Assembly: GCA_963760225.1 (NCBI GenBank)
Contig: CAVXCD010000002.1
Span: 620,001 to 684,000, forward strand
DNA from: 13-2-20CM-66-19 sp963760225
GTDB taxonomy: Bacteria > Pseudomonadota > Gammaproteobacteria > Steroidobacterales > Steroidobacteraceae
Direction of reading: 5' to 3'
DNA: 64,000 nt
Within the stretch, counting starts at the first letter, position 1; each line of letters begins with the position of its first letter. The position numbers and the translations under genes are program-made. A model generated the notes under the pieces. It was not told the DNA's origin and ran no database searches. It was given only the letters and a program-made list of their open reading frames with translations. Shown here piece after piece: positions 7,211 to 16,763 of the stretch.

Positions 7211-9379
7211 CTACGTACCGCCGGTGATCAAGCGGATACTGCCACCAAACTTAAGGTAGGCCCAAAACCAGTTGGTCAAGGTCGCGACGCGATTTCTGAC
7301 GCCCAGCATGAAGGCGATGTGCACGACTCCCCACAGCCACCATGCGGGTGCGCCCGAGAGCTTCAAGACGCCGAAATCCGCGACGGCGGCCTTGCGGCCG
7401 ATGGTAGCAAGAGAGCCCAAGTGGCGATAACGAAATGCCGGTACTGGCCTACGCGATTCGACCATCGCCCGAATTTTCTTTGCTACGTACGTTCCGCCTT
7501 GCTTGGCCGCCGGAGCCAACCCCGGTACGATTTCACCGTTCCAAGCCTTGCTCGCCGCAGTGTCGCCGATCGCGAATACATTGGCGAGCCCCGGTACCCG
7601 CAAGTCATCCCCCACGATGAGTCGTCCTGCCTTATCGGCGGGCGCGCTCAACCACGCCGCCGCCGGCGATGCGGCCACTCCGGCCGCCCAAAGGACCGTA
7701 CTCGCTTCGATGCGAGTTCCGTCAACGGCAACTCCCGTTTCATCGATATGATCAACCCGGCTACTGAGATGAATTTCCACTCCCAGCTGCTCTAGCGAGC
7801 GTTGCGCGATCTGTGCCAACCGCTCCGGGAAGCTCGGCAGTAATCGCGGGGCGGCTTGGACGAGAATCACGCGGGCTTGCGCCGGATCGAACGCACGGAA
7901 ATCCTTTTCCAATCCGAAACGGGCCAACTCCGCGATCGCGCCCGCGAGTTCCACGCCCGTTGGGCCGCCGCCCACGATCAAGAAAGTCAATAATGCCTTA
8001 CGGTCTTGCTCAAGAGACGCCGCTTCGGCGCGTTCGAATGCCGTCAAGATCCGGCGCCGAATTTCCAACGCATCTTCGATGCGCTTGATGCCCGGTGCGA
8101 AGCGCGCCCACTGATCTTTTCCGAAATAGCTGTGGGTGGCACCTGTGGCGAGCACCAGATAATCGTATGGAATGTCGCCATTTTGCGTCGACACCGCTTG
8201 CCGCTGCGTATCCACGCCCGTGACGGTGCCGAGGAGCACCCGGACCGACGGCGAGTTTCGGAACATCTGGCGTGCCGGCGTCGCTATATCACCCGGAGAC
8301 AAGGCCGCCGTGGCGACTTGATAAAGCAGCGGCTGGAACAGGTGATAATTCGTGCGGTCAATGAGCGTCACTGCCACAGAGGCGTCGCGCAAGCCTTGCG
8401 CGCATCGCAGGCCGCCAAAGCCTGCTCCGACGATGACGACTCTCGGTAATCCTTGAAGACCGTCGAGACCGTGCCTCTTGGTCAAAGGGAAAACGCGATC
8501 GCGCAAACGCACGAGGAGTTCGTCGAGCGACACGAATCCTCCGCCGTACGCGCCGAGAATCGCCAGGAACATGAGCAAATAGATCGTGTCGGTGACCCGC
8601 GGGTCGATCATCGAATAGGCAAATAGCCCAAACAACAGAACTGCGGCGATATAGCGCGTCGCCAACCCCGTGAGGAGTAAGACGCCGCCCACCCAGGCGG
8701 CGGCTTGCGGAACGCGCATGGCTACGTCCAACGGCAACCATCGCTCGAGGTCCTTGAACTCAGCGCTCGAGGAACGCGAAAAAGCCGCCATGAGCAAAGC
8801 GATTCCCAACCACACCCGGAAGAAAGAGATGTAGAGCGGCGTCCCGTATCCTCTCAGGCGCTTGGAAAAGTCGATAATTCGTGGAATGAGCGGGACGGCG
8901 CTGTCGTTCAGTCCCCGGCGCAGCAAGTTATCGACCGATATCGGGCCCGCACCATAAATCGCAAACCAACCTGCCAGCGCAATCCAAAAGAGCTGGGAAT
9001 CGAATGGGGTGTAGCGAAGTTGCGTGATCAACGACAGCAGTAGCAGTGGCAGCGCGGCGTATCGAGTCATGAAGCCAATCGCCAGCAGTACTGCGCACAC
9101 GATGTAAATAGCCGTGCTCAGAAACGCCGCCAAGTTCGGCGCGAGGAATGGGATTGGGTTCTCTTGGCTCGCCACCGCCAGCGTGGTCTCCCAGTGCAGC
9201 ATCTGCATGAAACCGAAAAAACCAAAGAGCTTGGCGATCCAGAGGCGAACCGCTAATTCGATGTACGGCCACGCTATTCCGCCGAAGAGAGCCGCCCACA
9301 GTTTCGGGATCGGCCGGGTCGCTGCTGCCGCTTTGGCGAGAAACGAAGGTTTATGGTTGCCGGCGAATTGCGTCCGCAT
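7211..9379 (-). CDS. DoxX-type membrane domain fused to type II NADH dehydrogenase
   Basis: A 722-residue fusion. The ATG at 9379 has a strong AAGGAGG site. The N-terminal ~300 residues are two DoxX-like repeats with several hydrophobic helices. The C-terminal ~400 residues are an NDH-2 flavoprotein: FAD motif VVIVGAGFGGLRC (about 315), NAD motif FLIVGGGPTGVELAG (about 465) and second FAD motif NVFAIGDTAA (about 600). The end NWFWAYLKFGGSIRLITG is the usual membrane-anchoring tail. NDH-2 oxidises NADH and reduces quinone without proton pumping. A tail fragment of a second copy lies at 19089-19217. A truncated bufferin-like gene lies just upstream. Confidence 0.88.
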   Translation of the reverse strand: MRTQFAGNHKPSFLAKAAAATRPIPKLWAALFGGIAWPYIELAVRLWIAKLFGFFGFMQMLHWETTLAVASQENPIPFLAPNLAAFLSTAIYIVCAVLLAIGFMTRYAALPLLLLSLITQLRYTPFDSQLFWIALAGWFAIYGAGPISVDNLLRRGLNDSAVPLIPRIIDFSKRLRGYGTPLYISFFRVWLGIALLMAAFSRSSSAEFKDLERWLPLDVAMRVPQAAAWVGGVLLLTGLATRYIAAVLLFGLFAYSMIDPRVTDTIYLLMFLAILGAYGGGFVSLDELLVRLRDRVFPLTKRHGLDGLQGLPRVVIVGAGFGGLRCAQGLRDASVAVTLIDRTNYHLFQPLLYQVATAALSPGDIATPARQMFRNSPSVRVLLGTVTGVDTQRQAVSTQNGDIPYDYLVLATGATHSYFGKDQWARFAPGIKRIEDALEIRRRILTAFERAEAASLEQDRKALLTFLIVGGGPTGVELAGAIAELARFGLEKDFRAFDPAQARVILVQAAPRLLPSFPERLAQIAQRSLEQLGVEIHLSSRVDHIDETGVAVDGTRIEASTVLWAAGVAASPAAAWLSAPADKAGRLIVGDDLRVPGLANVFAIGDTAASKAWNGEIVPGLAPAAKQGGTYVAKKIRAMVESRRPVPAFRYRHLGSLATIGRKAAVADFGVLKLSGAPAWWLWGVVHIAFMLGVRNRVATLTNWFWAYLKFGGSIRLITGGT

Positions 9380-9455
9380 TTGATCCTCCTTCGAGCCGCT
9401 TGAAGGAGGGAAAGGCTGCCCTCCCCTCACTCCTCGACCGGACTTGCTGAATACA

Positions 9456-9617
9456 CTTCTGCTTGGCTTTCGCCGCGTCGCACTGTTTTTGCGTCAATCC
9501 CTTGAAGCCTTGGCTATTGCATAGATGTTGCCTCTTGCACGAATTCTTTACGCCTTTGCACGGCGATTGGCCCGTGCATGTATTGACGCCATCACAGTAG
9601 ATCTTCGCTTCGTCAAT
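9456..9617 (-). pseudogene. Bufferin-like Cys-rich protein, signal peptide lost
   Basis: The minus frame reads IDEAKIYCDGVNTCTGQSPC and ends near QKQCDAAKAKQK. It aligns throughout with the intact gene at 18791 (about 60 percent identity, same Cys spacing). There is no ATG, GTG or TTG in frame upstream and no signal sequence, and the frame runs on into the NDH-2 start. It is therefore read as a decayed duplicate upstream of the NADH dehydrogenase. Confidence 0.7.
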
Positions 9618-10134
9618 TTTGTAGGACTGGAACGCGGAGCTCTCATAACGCAGAAAAGAACGAATCGGCCGGCCGGTCAGCCGCCAAGGCCGGTAATGGT
9701 CGTATTCGACGGATAGTCTGGTGGATTGAGCCCAAAAGAGGCGAATACGTCGCCAGGGTTTCCTGTGGCGAGAATTGTCCCTCGAATAGCGGATTCGCCT
9801 TGGAACCGCTTCTGGGCCGCGTGATAGTGGGCAAGGTTCGGGCCAGTTAGGGCGTCATGAGACGTGAGACCCCAGCAGACCCGACGGAGGGCTTGAATAT
9901 TGCACCGCGATGTACATCCGCGCGTTGTGCCCGGCAGGAACTTTCTGAGCAATAAAGAGCTGAGCGCCCTGGTCTTCTAAGCAAACTTGCACAGACCTGC
10001 TCAGCCGCGCGGGCCGTCGGCATACCTTGCATCTCTCGACCGAGGCAGAGACAAACGACGTGTACGGAACCTGGCGCTACAGCGCTGTGCGGATCGCCGT
10101 AACACTCTGCCGCTCTCTGATGAAAGGATAAGCG
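9618..10134. other. Intergenic region with no recognised gene
   Basis: Some minus-strand frames look protein-like (QLFIAQKVPAGHNARMYIAV near 9880-9960), but none has a start, ribosome site or family I recognise. It may hold decayed coding sequence. Confidence 0.35.
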
Positions 10135-10167
10135 ATGCACGCAGCGCCTGATGGGATCGACCTGTGA
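10135..10167 (+). CDS. Ten-codon upstream ORF, overlaps the GH133 start
   Basis: ATG 10135 follows a good ribosome site (AAAGGA, 6-nt spacing). It encodes MHAAPDGIDL, and its TGA overlaps the GTG start of the next gene (TGTGA). That GTG has no ribosome site of its own, so its translation may be coupled to this short frame. It may instead be the leftover of a lost gene. No sequence similarity is recognised. Confidence 0.35.
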   Translation: MHAAPDGIDL

Positions 10168-12272
10168 GTACCACCGATCAGATGAAGGTTCGGCGGGCAC
10201 ACCCGGAGCGGACGATTCCGCCACGAGCGGCCCTGTCGCGCTCGGATTTCGCGCCGACGCCCAGCGCGCTCGAGCGTGAATGGCTGGTGACCAACGGCCT
10301 GGGAGGGTTCGCGTGCGGCAGCGTCACGCAGGCAAATACCCGTCGCTACCACGGCGTGCTGGTCGCGTCCCTGCGACCACCAGTGCAGCGCGTGCTCATG
10401 GTGGCGAAGCTCGAGCCCACCGTGAGCTACCGCGGAGCGCAATTCCACCTGGGATGCAACGAGTTCGCCGACGGCACGCTCGCACCGCGTGGCTGCCAGA
10501 GATTGAGCGCACTTGAGCTTGAGAACGGGCTGCCGGTGTGGACGTATGCTCTCGGCGACGCGTTGCTCGAGGAGCGTATCTGGATGGCCGACGGCTGCAA
10601 TACCAGCTACCTGCGCTTCACGCTCGCTGCCGCGAGCGCGCCGGCAGATCTGGAACTGCTGCCGCTGTGCACGTACCGCGACTACCACTCAGAGACACGC
10701 GGCGGGTGGCAGCTGGCGGTCGAGCGCGAGGAGCACGGCTGCCGTGTCACCGCATTCGCCGGCGCAACGCCGTACCGCCTGCTGACCGATCGCGGCGAGT
10801 TCGAGTTGAGCGCGGACTGGTACTGGAATTTCCATCACCGTATCGAGTCCGAGCGAGGGCTTGACGCCCGCGAGGACTTGTTCCGCCCGGGCTGGTTTCG
10901 TGCCCGCCTGCAGCCCGGCGAGACTCTCACCTTCATCGCTACGGCCGAAGAGGCAACACCCGAAGCGTCGGATGCTGCGCTCGAGCATGAGCGCCGGCGC
11001 CGGCATGCGCGCGTGGACGCCGCCCCCGCGGCAGCACCGCCCTGGATCCGCCGGCTCACGCTCGCCGCCGACCAGTTCATCGTCAGGCGCAGCCGCGCCG
11101 ACGGCGCGTCGGATGGGACCACGGTGATCGCGGGCTATCCGTGGTTCAGCGACTGGGGCCGCGACACCATGATCGCGCTGCCGGGGCTTGCGCTCGCGAC
11201 GGGGCGCATGGCGGACGCCGCCGCGATCCTGCGCACGTCTGCCGCGCACGTGAGCGAGGGCATGCTGCCGAATCGCTTTCCCGACAGCGGCGAGACGGCT
11301 GAATACAACACAGTCGACGCCACCTTGTGGTACTTCCATGCGCTAGCGAGCTATCTGGAAGCCACCCGGGATCGCTGCCTGCTGCGCGAGCTCTATCCCA
11401 CCCTGCGCGGCATCATCGACTGGCATCGGCGGGGCACGCGCTATGCGATCCACGTCGATCCCGAGGACGGCCTGCTGTTCGCAGGCGAGCGGGGCGTACA
11501 GCTCACCTGGATGGACGCCAAGGTGGGTGACTGGGTCGTCACACCGCGGATCGGCAAGGCGGTCGAAGTCAACGCGCTGTGGCACTACGCGCTCTTCAGC
11601 ATGACGAAATGGGCGCGTACGCTGCGCGATACGGCCGCCGCGCGGCATTACGACCAGGACGCGCGCCGCGTCGCAGCGGCCTTCGCGGATGCTTTCTGGT
11701 TCGAGGAAGGTGGTTACCTCTACGACGTCGTGGGAGGTCCCGAGGGGACATCGGATGCGCGCGGCCGTCGCGTGGATGCGAGCCTGCGACCGAACCAGAT
11801 CTTCGCGGTATCACTGGGCACCGATCTTCTGGACGAGCGCCGTGCGCGCGCGGTGGTGGACATCTGCGCGCAGGAGCTCTTGACGCCGGTGGGCCTGCGC
11901 AGCCTGTCCCCGAGGGATCTGCGTTACGCCGCCCAGTATCGCGGCGGCCCGCGTGAGCGGGACGGTGCCTATCACCAGGGCACGGTATGGACCTGGCTGC
12001 TCGGCCCGTTTGCGCTGGCGCACTACCGCGCGTATCGCGACCGCGCGCACGCACAGGCGTTGCTGGCAGGTCTCGTCCCCCATCTGGACGATGCCTGCAT
12101 CGGCAGCATCAGCGAAATCATGGACGGCGATGCGCCCCACGCGCCGCGCGGCTGCTTTGCGCAGGCGTGGAGCGTATCGGAAGCGCTGCGCGCCTGGCAT
12201 GCCCTCGCGCGCGCTCCCGCCGCATTCGTTCCATCCTCACCGAAACAGCCAGCCGAGGCCCGGACATCATGA
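10164..12272 (+). CDS. Amylo-alpha-1,6-glucosidase / glycogen-debranching-type enzyme (GH133)
   Basis: A 702-residue protein. The N-terminal beta-rich domain starts WLVTNGLGGFACGSVTQANT and RRYHGVLVASL, the GDE_N signature. The C-terminal (alpha/alpha)6 barrel has WFSDWGRDTMIALPGL, LPNRFPDSG, YNTVDATLWYFHAL, LTWMDAKVGDWVVTPRIGK, SLRPNQIFAVSL and YHQGTVWTWLLGPF. The family removes alpha-1,6 branch glucose from glycogen-like glucans. It is the first gene of a five-gene operon, with start GTG and an ATGA overlap to the next gene. No signal peptide is seen, so it is likely cytoplasmic. Confidence 0.9.
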   Translation: MSTTDQMKVRRAHPERTIPPRAALSRSDFAPTPSALEREWLVTNGLGGFACGSVTQANTRRYHGVLVASLRPPVQRVLMVAKLEPTVSYRGAQFHLGCNEFADGTLAPRGCQRLSALELENGLPVWTYALGDALLEERIWMADGCNTSYLRFTLAAASAPADLELLPLCTYRDYHSETRGGWQLAVEREEHGCRVTAFAGATPYRLLTDRGEFELSADWYWNFHHRIESERGLDAREDLFRPGWFRARLQPGETLTFIATAEEATPEASDAALEHERRRRHARVDAAPAAAPPWIRRLTLAADQFIVRRSRADGASDGTTVIAGYPWFSDWGRDTMIALPGLALATGRMADAAAILRTSAAHVSEGMLPNRFPDSGETAEYNTVDATLWYFHALASYLEATRDRCLLRELYPTLRGIIDWHRRGTRYAIHVDPEDGLLFAGERGVQLTWMDAKVGDWVVTPRIGKAVEVNALWHYALFSMTKWARTLRDTAAARHYDQDARRVAAAFADAFWFEEGGYLYDVVGGPEGTSDARGRRVDASLRPNQIFAVSLGTDLLDERRARAVVDICAQELLTPVGLRSLSPRDLRYAAQYRGGPRERDGAYHQGTVWTWLLGPFALAHYRAYRDRAHAQALLAGLVPHLDDACIGSISEIMDGDAPHAPRGCFAQAWSVSEALRAWHALARAPAAFVPSSPKQPAEARTS

Positions 12273-15028
12273 ACCATCCTAGCGCCGAGCATGCGCGCCT
12301 CGCTACGAGCTTTCCCGAAGGTGAGGGCTGGAAGAAGTGGGGCCCGTACCTGTCCGAGCGCCAGTGGGGCACCGTCCGCGAGGACTACAGTGCGCACGGC
12401 AACGCCTGGGAGTACTTTCCGCACGACCACGCCCGCAGTCGCGCCTATCGCTGGGGTGAGGACGGCATCGCCGGAATTTCCGACTTGAGGCAGCGGCTGT
12501 GCCTGAGTCTCGCTCTATGGAACACCCGTGACCCGATCCTCAAGGAGCGGTTGTTCGGCCTGACCAACGGTGAGGGCAATCACGGCGAGGACGTGAAGGA
12601 ACTCTACTACTACCTGGATGCGACGCCTACGCATTCCTATCTCGCCATGCTCTACAAGTATCCGCACGGCGAGTACCCGTACGCGCGACTGGTGGAGGAG
12701 AACCGGCGTCGTGGTATCGGGCAACCCGAGTTCGAGCTCATCGACTCGGGAGCCTTCGACGACGACAGGTATTTCGACGTATTCGTCGAGTATGCGCAGG
12801 GGGAGCCTGAGGACGTTCTCATGCGGGTCACGGTCGAGAATCGCGGCCCGCAGGCCGCCACGCTGCACCTGCTGCCGCAGCTGTGGTTCCGAAACACCTG
12901 GAGCTGGAAGGATGGCGCAAGAAGGCCGCAGTTGTGCATGTCCGGGCGGCACGCGATCGAAGCACAACACGCAGGGCTTGGCACCTATCACCTGCACGCC
13001 GACGGCGACCCGCTCGAGCTCTTGTTCTGCGACAACGAATCGAACCCGCTTCGGCTGTGGAATGACACCACTCGCCACGGCTACTGGAAGGATGCCTTTC
13101 ACGAGCGGGTTGTCGGCGGCCGGACTGAAGCTGTCAATCCGGCCCGGGAGGGCAGCCGCGCTGCCGTGTGGTATCTGCTGGACGTCCCCGCGGGAGCACG
13201 CGAGAGCATCCAGTTACGGCTGACGAAGCGCTCGCTGGCTGAGCCGTTCGGGGACTTTGAGGCAATTTTTCAGACCCGGCTGCGCGAGGCGAATGCGTTC
13301 TATGCCCACCTGCAGCACGGCGTCAGCAGCGCCGATGCGCGCGCCGTGCAGCGCCAGGCGTTCGCCGGAATGATCTGGAGCAAGCAGTTTTTTCACTTCG
13401 ATGTCGGCAAATGGCTGAACGGCGATGCGACGCAGCCGCCGCCTCCCGCCGGGCGCCGTCACGGCCGCAACTGCGAGTGGACGCATCTGAACAACGCCGA
13501 CATCGTTTCCATGCCCGATAAGTGGGAATACCCGTGGTACGCGGCCTGGGATCTGGCATTCCATTGCCTGCCACTCGCGCACCTGGACGCCGCATTCGCC
13601 AAGGAGCAGCTGATCCTCCTGACGCGCGAGTGGTACATGCACCCGAACGGCCAGATCCCCGCCTACGAGTGGGCGTTTGGCGACGTCAACCCGCCGGTGC
13701 ATGCCTGGGCGGCCTGGCGCGTGTTCCAGATTGACCGCAAGCAGCGCGGCGGGAGCGGCGATCTTCAGTTCCTCGAGCGCATCCTCCACAAGCTGATGCT
13801 GAACTTCACCTGGTGGGTCAACCGCAAGGACGCCGAGGGGCGCAACGTCTTCCAGGGCGGCTTTCTCGGGCTCGACAATATCGGTGTGTTTGACCGCAGC
13901 AGTCAGCTGCCCACCGGCGGTCACATCGATCAGGCCGACGGCACCAGCTGGATGGCGATGTACGCGCTCAACCTCATGCGCATCGCACTCGAGCTCGCCC
14001 AGCACAACCCCGTGTACGAGGACATCGCCACCAAGTTCTTCGAGCACTTTCTGCACATCGCGGAGGCCATGACGCACATCGGCGGCGATGAGGGCGGCAT
14101 CGTTCTGTGGGACGAGGGGGACGAGTTCTTCTACGACGTGCTGCACCTGCCGGATGGCTCCATGCAACCCCTCAAGGTGCGCTCGATGGTCGGACTCATA
14201 CCGCTCTTCGCCGTCGAGACGCTCGAGCCCGAGCTCCTCGAGCGGCTGCCGCAGTTCAAGCGGCGACTCGAGTGGTTCCTCGCCTACCGACCGGACCTGG
14301 CGGCGCTCGTCTCGCACTGGACCGAGGCGGGGCGCGGCCACCGGCGCCTGCTCTCGTTGCTGCGCGGACACCGTATGAAGCGGCTGCTGAAGCGCCTGCT
14401 GGATGAGACGGAATTTCTCTCCCCCTACGGCGTGCGCGCCCTGTCGCGCGTGCACGAGCGCATGCCTTACGTGTATCGGCACCAGAACATGGATCTTACC
14501 GTGCGCTACCAGCCGGCGGAATCCGACAGCGGACTGTTCGGAGGCAACTCCAACTGGCGCGGGCCGATCTGGTTTCCGGTGAACTTCCTCATCATCGAAT
14601 CCCTGCAGAAATTTCATCACTACTACGGGGACGATTTCCGCATCGAGTGTCCGACCGGCTCCGGCAAGCTCATGAGTCTCGATGAGGCCGCCAACGAGCT
14701 CGCCTGCCGGCTGACCCGAATCTTCCTCACCGATGAGCGGGGCGTGCGTCCGGTGTACGCGGACCACGCCCGCCTGCAGAGTGATCCGCACTTCCGCGAC
14801 TACCTGCTGTTCTACGAGTACTTCCACGGCGACAGCGGTCGCGGGATAGGCGCTTCCCACCAGACCGGCTGGACCGGGCTGGTGGCGAAGCTGCTCTTGC
14901 CGCGCTATGCACGCGCCGTGGTGGAGCCGCTCGAGGCACAAGCAGAGTCGCGTGCGGTGACTTCACCTGTTGCGACGCCCTCGCCCAACCCCCGGCCGCG
15001 CGCCCCGCGTAGCGGCACCCCCCGTTGA
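12269..15028 (+). CDS. GH63/MGH1-like glycoside hydrolase (glucosidase family)
   Basis: A 919-residue (alpha/alpha)6-barrel hydrolase. It starts at the ATG that overlaps the previous stop (ATGA), MNHPSAEHARLATS. Family blocks: RQWGTVREDYSAHGNAWEYF, FGLTNGEGNHGEDVKELYYY, MPDKWEYPWYAAWDLAFH, NGQIPAYEWAFGDVNPPVHA, GGHIDQADGTSWMAMYALN, GNSNWRGPIWFPVNFLI and GIGASHQTGWTGLVAKLL. Related enzymes hydrolyse alpha-glucosides or mannosyl/glucosylglycerate. The exact substrate of this branch is unknown. Pairing with a GH133 enzyme and glucose-oxidising genes suggests an alpha-glucoside. The C-terminal ~30 residues are a Pro/Arg-rich tail. Confidence 0.85.
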   Translation: MNHPSAEHARLATSFPEGEGWKKWGPYLSERQWGTVREDYSAHGNAWEYFPHDHARSRAYRWGEDGIAGISDLRQRLCLSLALWNTRDPILKERLFGLTNGEGNHGEDVKELYYYLDATPTHSYLAMLYKYPHGEYPYARLVEENRRRGIGQPEFELIDSGAFDDDRYFDVFVEYAQGEPEDVLMRVTVENRGPQAATLHLLPQLWFRNTWSWKDGARRPQLCMSGRHAIEAQHAGLGTYHLHADGDPLELLFCDNESNPLRLWNDTTRHGYWKDAFHERVVGGRTEAVNPAREGSRAAVWYLLDVPAGARESIQLRLTKRSLAEPFGDFEAIFQTRLREANAFYAHLQHGVSSADARAVQRQAFAGMIWSKQFFHFDVGKWLNGDATQPPPPAGRRHGRNCEWTHLNNADIVSMPDKWEYPWYAAWDLAFHCLPLAHLDAAFAKEQLILLTREWYMHPNGQIPAYEWAFGDVNPPVHAWAAWRVFQIDRKQRGGSGDLQFLERILHKLMLNFTWWVNRKDAEGRNVFQGGFLGLDNIGVFDRSSQLPTGGHIDQADGTSWMAMYALNLMRIALELAQHNPVYEDIATKFFEHFLHIAEAMTHIGGDEGGIVLWDEGDEFFYDVLHLPDGSMQPLKVRSMVGLIPLFAVETLEPELLERLPQFKRRLEWFLAYRPDLAALVSHWTEAGRGHRRLLSLLRGHRMKRLLKRLLDETEFLSPYGVRALSRVHERMPYVYRHQNMDLTVRYQPAESDSGLFGGNSNWRGPIWFPVNFLIIESLQKFHHYYGDDFRIECPTGSGKLMSLDEAANELACRLTRIFLTDERGVRPVYADHARLQSDPHFRDYLLFYEYFHGDSGRGIGASHQTGWTGLVAKLLLPRYARAVVEPLEAQAESRAVTSPVATPSPNPRPRAPRSGTPR

Positions 15029-15038
15029 AGGAACCCCT

Positions 15039-15899
15039 ATGGAAACACCCTCGTGTTACGCGCATCTGCCCAAGCCCGTCATGCCGCGCGTGCCGCCGCA
15101 GGAGCTGCTGCTCGGCCAGAAGGGCCTCGTGACCGGGGCCAGCTCCGGTATCGGCAGAGCGATCGCGCTGTCCCTCGGGGAAGCAGGCGCGGATGTCGTC
15201 ATCAACTACGTCTCCGATGAGGACAAGGCGCAGGCACTGGCGGACGACATCCGCGCCAGGGGCGTACGCGCCCTCGCCCTGCGCGCGGATGTCTCCGATG
15301 AGATTCAGGTTGGCGAGATGTTCGGCTCCATGATCGAGGAGTTCGGAACCATCGATATCCTGGTCAACAACGCCGGCCTGCAGCAGGACGCACCCTTCCA
15401 CGAGCTTACGCTTGCGCAGTGGAACAAGGTACTCGCGGTCAATCTCACCGGCCAGTTCCTGTGCTCGCGCGCTGCGGTGCGCGAATTCATGCGCCGGGGC
15501 GTGCGGCCGCAGATCTCCTGTGCCGCCGGCAAGATCCTCTGCATCAGCTCGGTGCACGAGGTTATCCCGTGGGCCGGGCACGTCAACTACGCCGCCTCGA
15601 AGGGTGGCGTCATGCTGATGATGAAGAGCCTCGCGCAGGAGGTGGCCCCCTATCGCATCCGTGTCAACTCGATCTGTCCCGGCGCGATCCGCACGCCCAT
15701 CAATATGGAGGCGTGGGATACCGCGGAAGCCTACGCCGAGCTGCTGAAGCTCATTCCCTACAAGCGCATCGGAGAGGCCGCGGAGATCGGGCGCGCGGCC
15801 GTATGGCTTGCCTCCGACTACGCGGACTACGTGCACGGCATCAGCCTGTTCGTGGATGGCGGCATGACGCTTTACCCGGGATTTGAGACGGGCGGCTGA
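15039..15899 (+). CDS. SDR, glucose 1-dehydrogenase type
   Basis: A 286-residue short-chain dehydrogenase. ATG 15039 has an AAGGA site, 10 bp after the previous stop. NAD(P) motif LVTGASSGIGRAIALSLGEA (about 35-54), NNAG at LVNNAGLQQDAPF, the catalytic Ser in CISSVHEVIPWAG and YxxxK in NYAASKGG; the C-terminus is HGISLFVDGGMTLYPGFETGG. The sequence is closest to Bacillus-type glucose 1-dehydrogenases, which make gluconolactone from glucose. In this operon the probable substrate is a sugar released by the two glycosidases. Confidence 0.85.
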   Translation: METPSCYAHLPKPVMPRVPPQELLLGQKGLVTGASSGIGRAIALSLGEAGADVVINYVSDEDKAQALADDIRARGVRALALRADVSDEIQVGEMFGSMIEEFGTIDILVNNAGLQQDAPFHELTLAQWNKVLAVNLTGQFLCSRAAVREFMRRGVRPQISCAAGKILCISSVHEVIPWAGHVNYAASKGGVMLMMKSLAQEVAPYRIRVNSICPGAIRTPINMEAWDTAEAYAELLKLIPYKRIGEAAEIGRAAVWLASDYADYVHGISLFVDGGMTLYPGFETGG

Positions 15900-15923
15900 G
15901 CGCCGCCCGCCCTCAACGCCGCC

Positions 15924-16763
15924 ATGAGTACGCTGAGCCGCTCTCTGCGGGAGCATTGGCCCGAGTACCTGATCGAAGCGTGGGCGCTGGGTACCTTCAT
16001 GGTCGCCGCTGGCCTTACCGCCACGCTCCTCGGCTCGCCCGCCTCGAGCGTCTCACGCGCGCTCCCGGACCCGATACTGCGCAACGTGCTCGCCGGCATC
16101 GCCATGGGGCTCACGGCCATCGCGCTCATTCATTCTCCGTGGGGCAAGCGCTCTGGCGCGCACATGAATCCGGCCGTGACGCTCACCTTCCTGCGATTGG
16201 GGAAGGTGCGCTTCTGGGACGCGCTGTTCTTCATCCTCGCCCAGATCGCTGGCGGCACGCTGGGTGTGCTGCTGATCGCTTCAGTCTTAGGAAGCGCGTT
16301 CAAGGAGCCGCCGGTGAGCTATGCGGCAACGCTTCCCGGGCCGGCCGGCCCGCGCGTCGCTTTCGTCGCGGAACTCGTCATCTCGTGCGGCCTGATGCTC
16401 ACCATCCTCCTGCTCTCGGCTTCCGTGCGCCTGGCGCGCTTCACCGGGCTCGCGGCCGGGTGTCTGGTGGCGCTCTACATCAGCTTCGAGGCACCGCTGT
16501 CGGGCATGAGCATGAACCCGGCACGCACCTTTGCTTCGGCCGCCCCCGGGATGCGATGGGAGCATTTCTGGATCTATGTGACCGCCCCGGTGCTCGGCAT
16601 GTTGAGCGCAGCGCAGCTGTTCCTCACGCTGCGCGGCGTACGCCGCCTCGCCTGCTCGAAGCTCCTGCATCCGGCGAACGTGCGGTGCATTCACTGCGGC
16701 TACGAACCGAGGCGCATCGCCGCCGCCGGCATGGCGAGCTCTTCGCGGGGTCTTCCCACATGA
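15924..16763 (+). CDS. Aquaporin / glycerol facilitator (MIP family)
   Basis: A 279-residue membrane channel with six hydrophobic segments and the two MIP half-helices GAHMNPAVTLTFL (about 75) and GMSMNPARTFASA (about 195). A short C-terminal extension with CIHCGYEPRR is unusual and could bind metal. Members pass water, glycerol or small neutral solutes. It lies 24 bp after the dehydrogenase, and its stop overlaps the GMC start (ATGA), so it belongs to the sugar operon. Confidence 0.9.
   Translation: MSTLSRSLREHWPEYLIEAWALGTFMVAAGLTATLLGSPASSVSRALPDPILRNVLAGIAMGLTAIALIHSPWGKRSGAHMNPAVTLTFLRLGKVRFWDALFFILAQIAGGTLGVLLIASVLGSAFKEPPVSYAATLPGPAGPRVAFVAELVISCGLMLTILLLSASVRLARFTGLAAGCLVALYISFEAPLSGMSMNPARTFASAAPGMRWEHFWIYVTAPVLGMLSAAQLFLTLRGVRRLACSKLLHPANVRCIHCGYEPRRIAAAGMASSSRGLPT

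Noticed and set aside
13214..14941. 575-codon minus-strand frame inside the GH63-like gene
   Set aside because: It is a shadow of a GC-rich gene: no family pattern, and the opposite strand shows clear conserved motifs.
14727..15956. 409-codon minus-strand frame across the SDR gene
   Set aside because: Antisense to well-supported genes; the composition (His, Arg, Val, Gly) is typical of a shadow frame.
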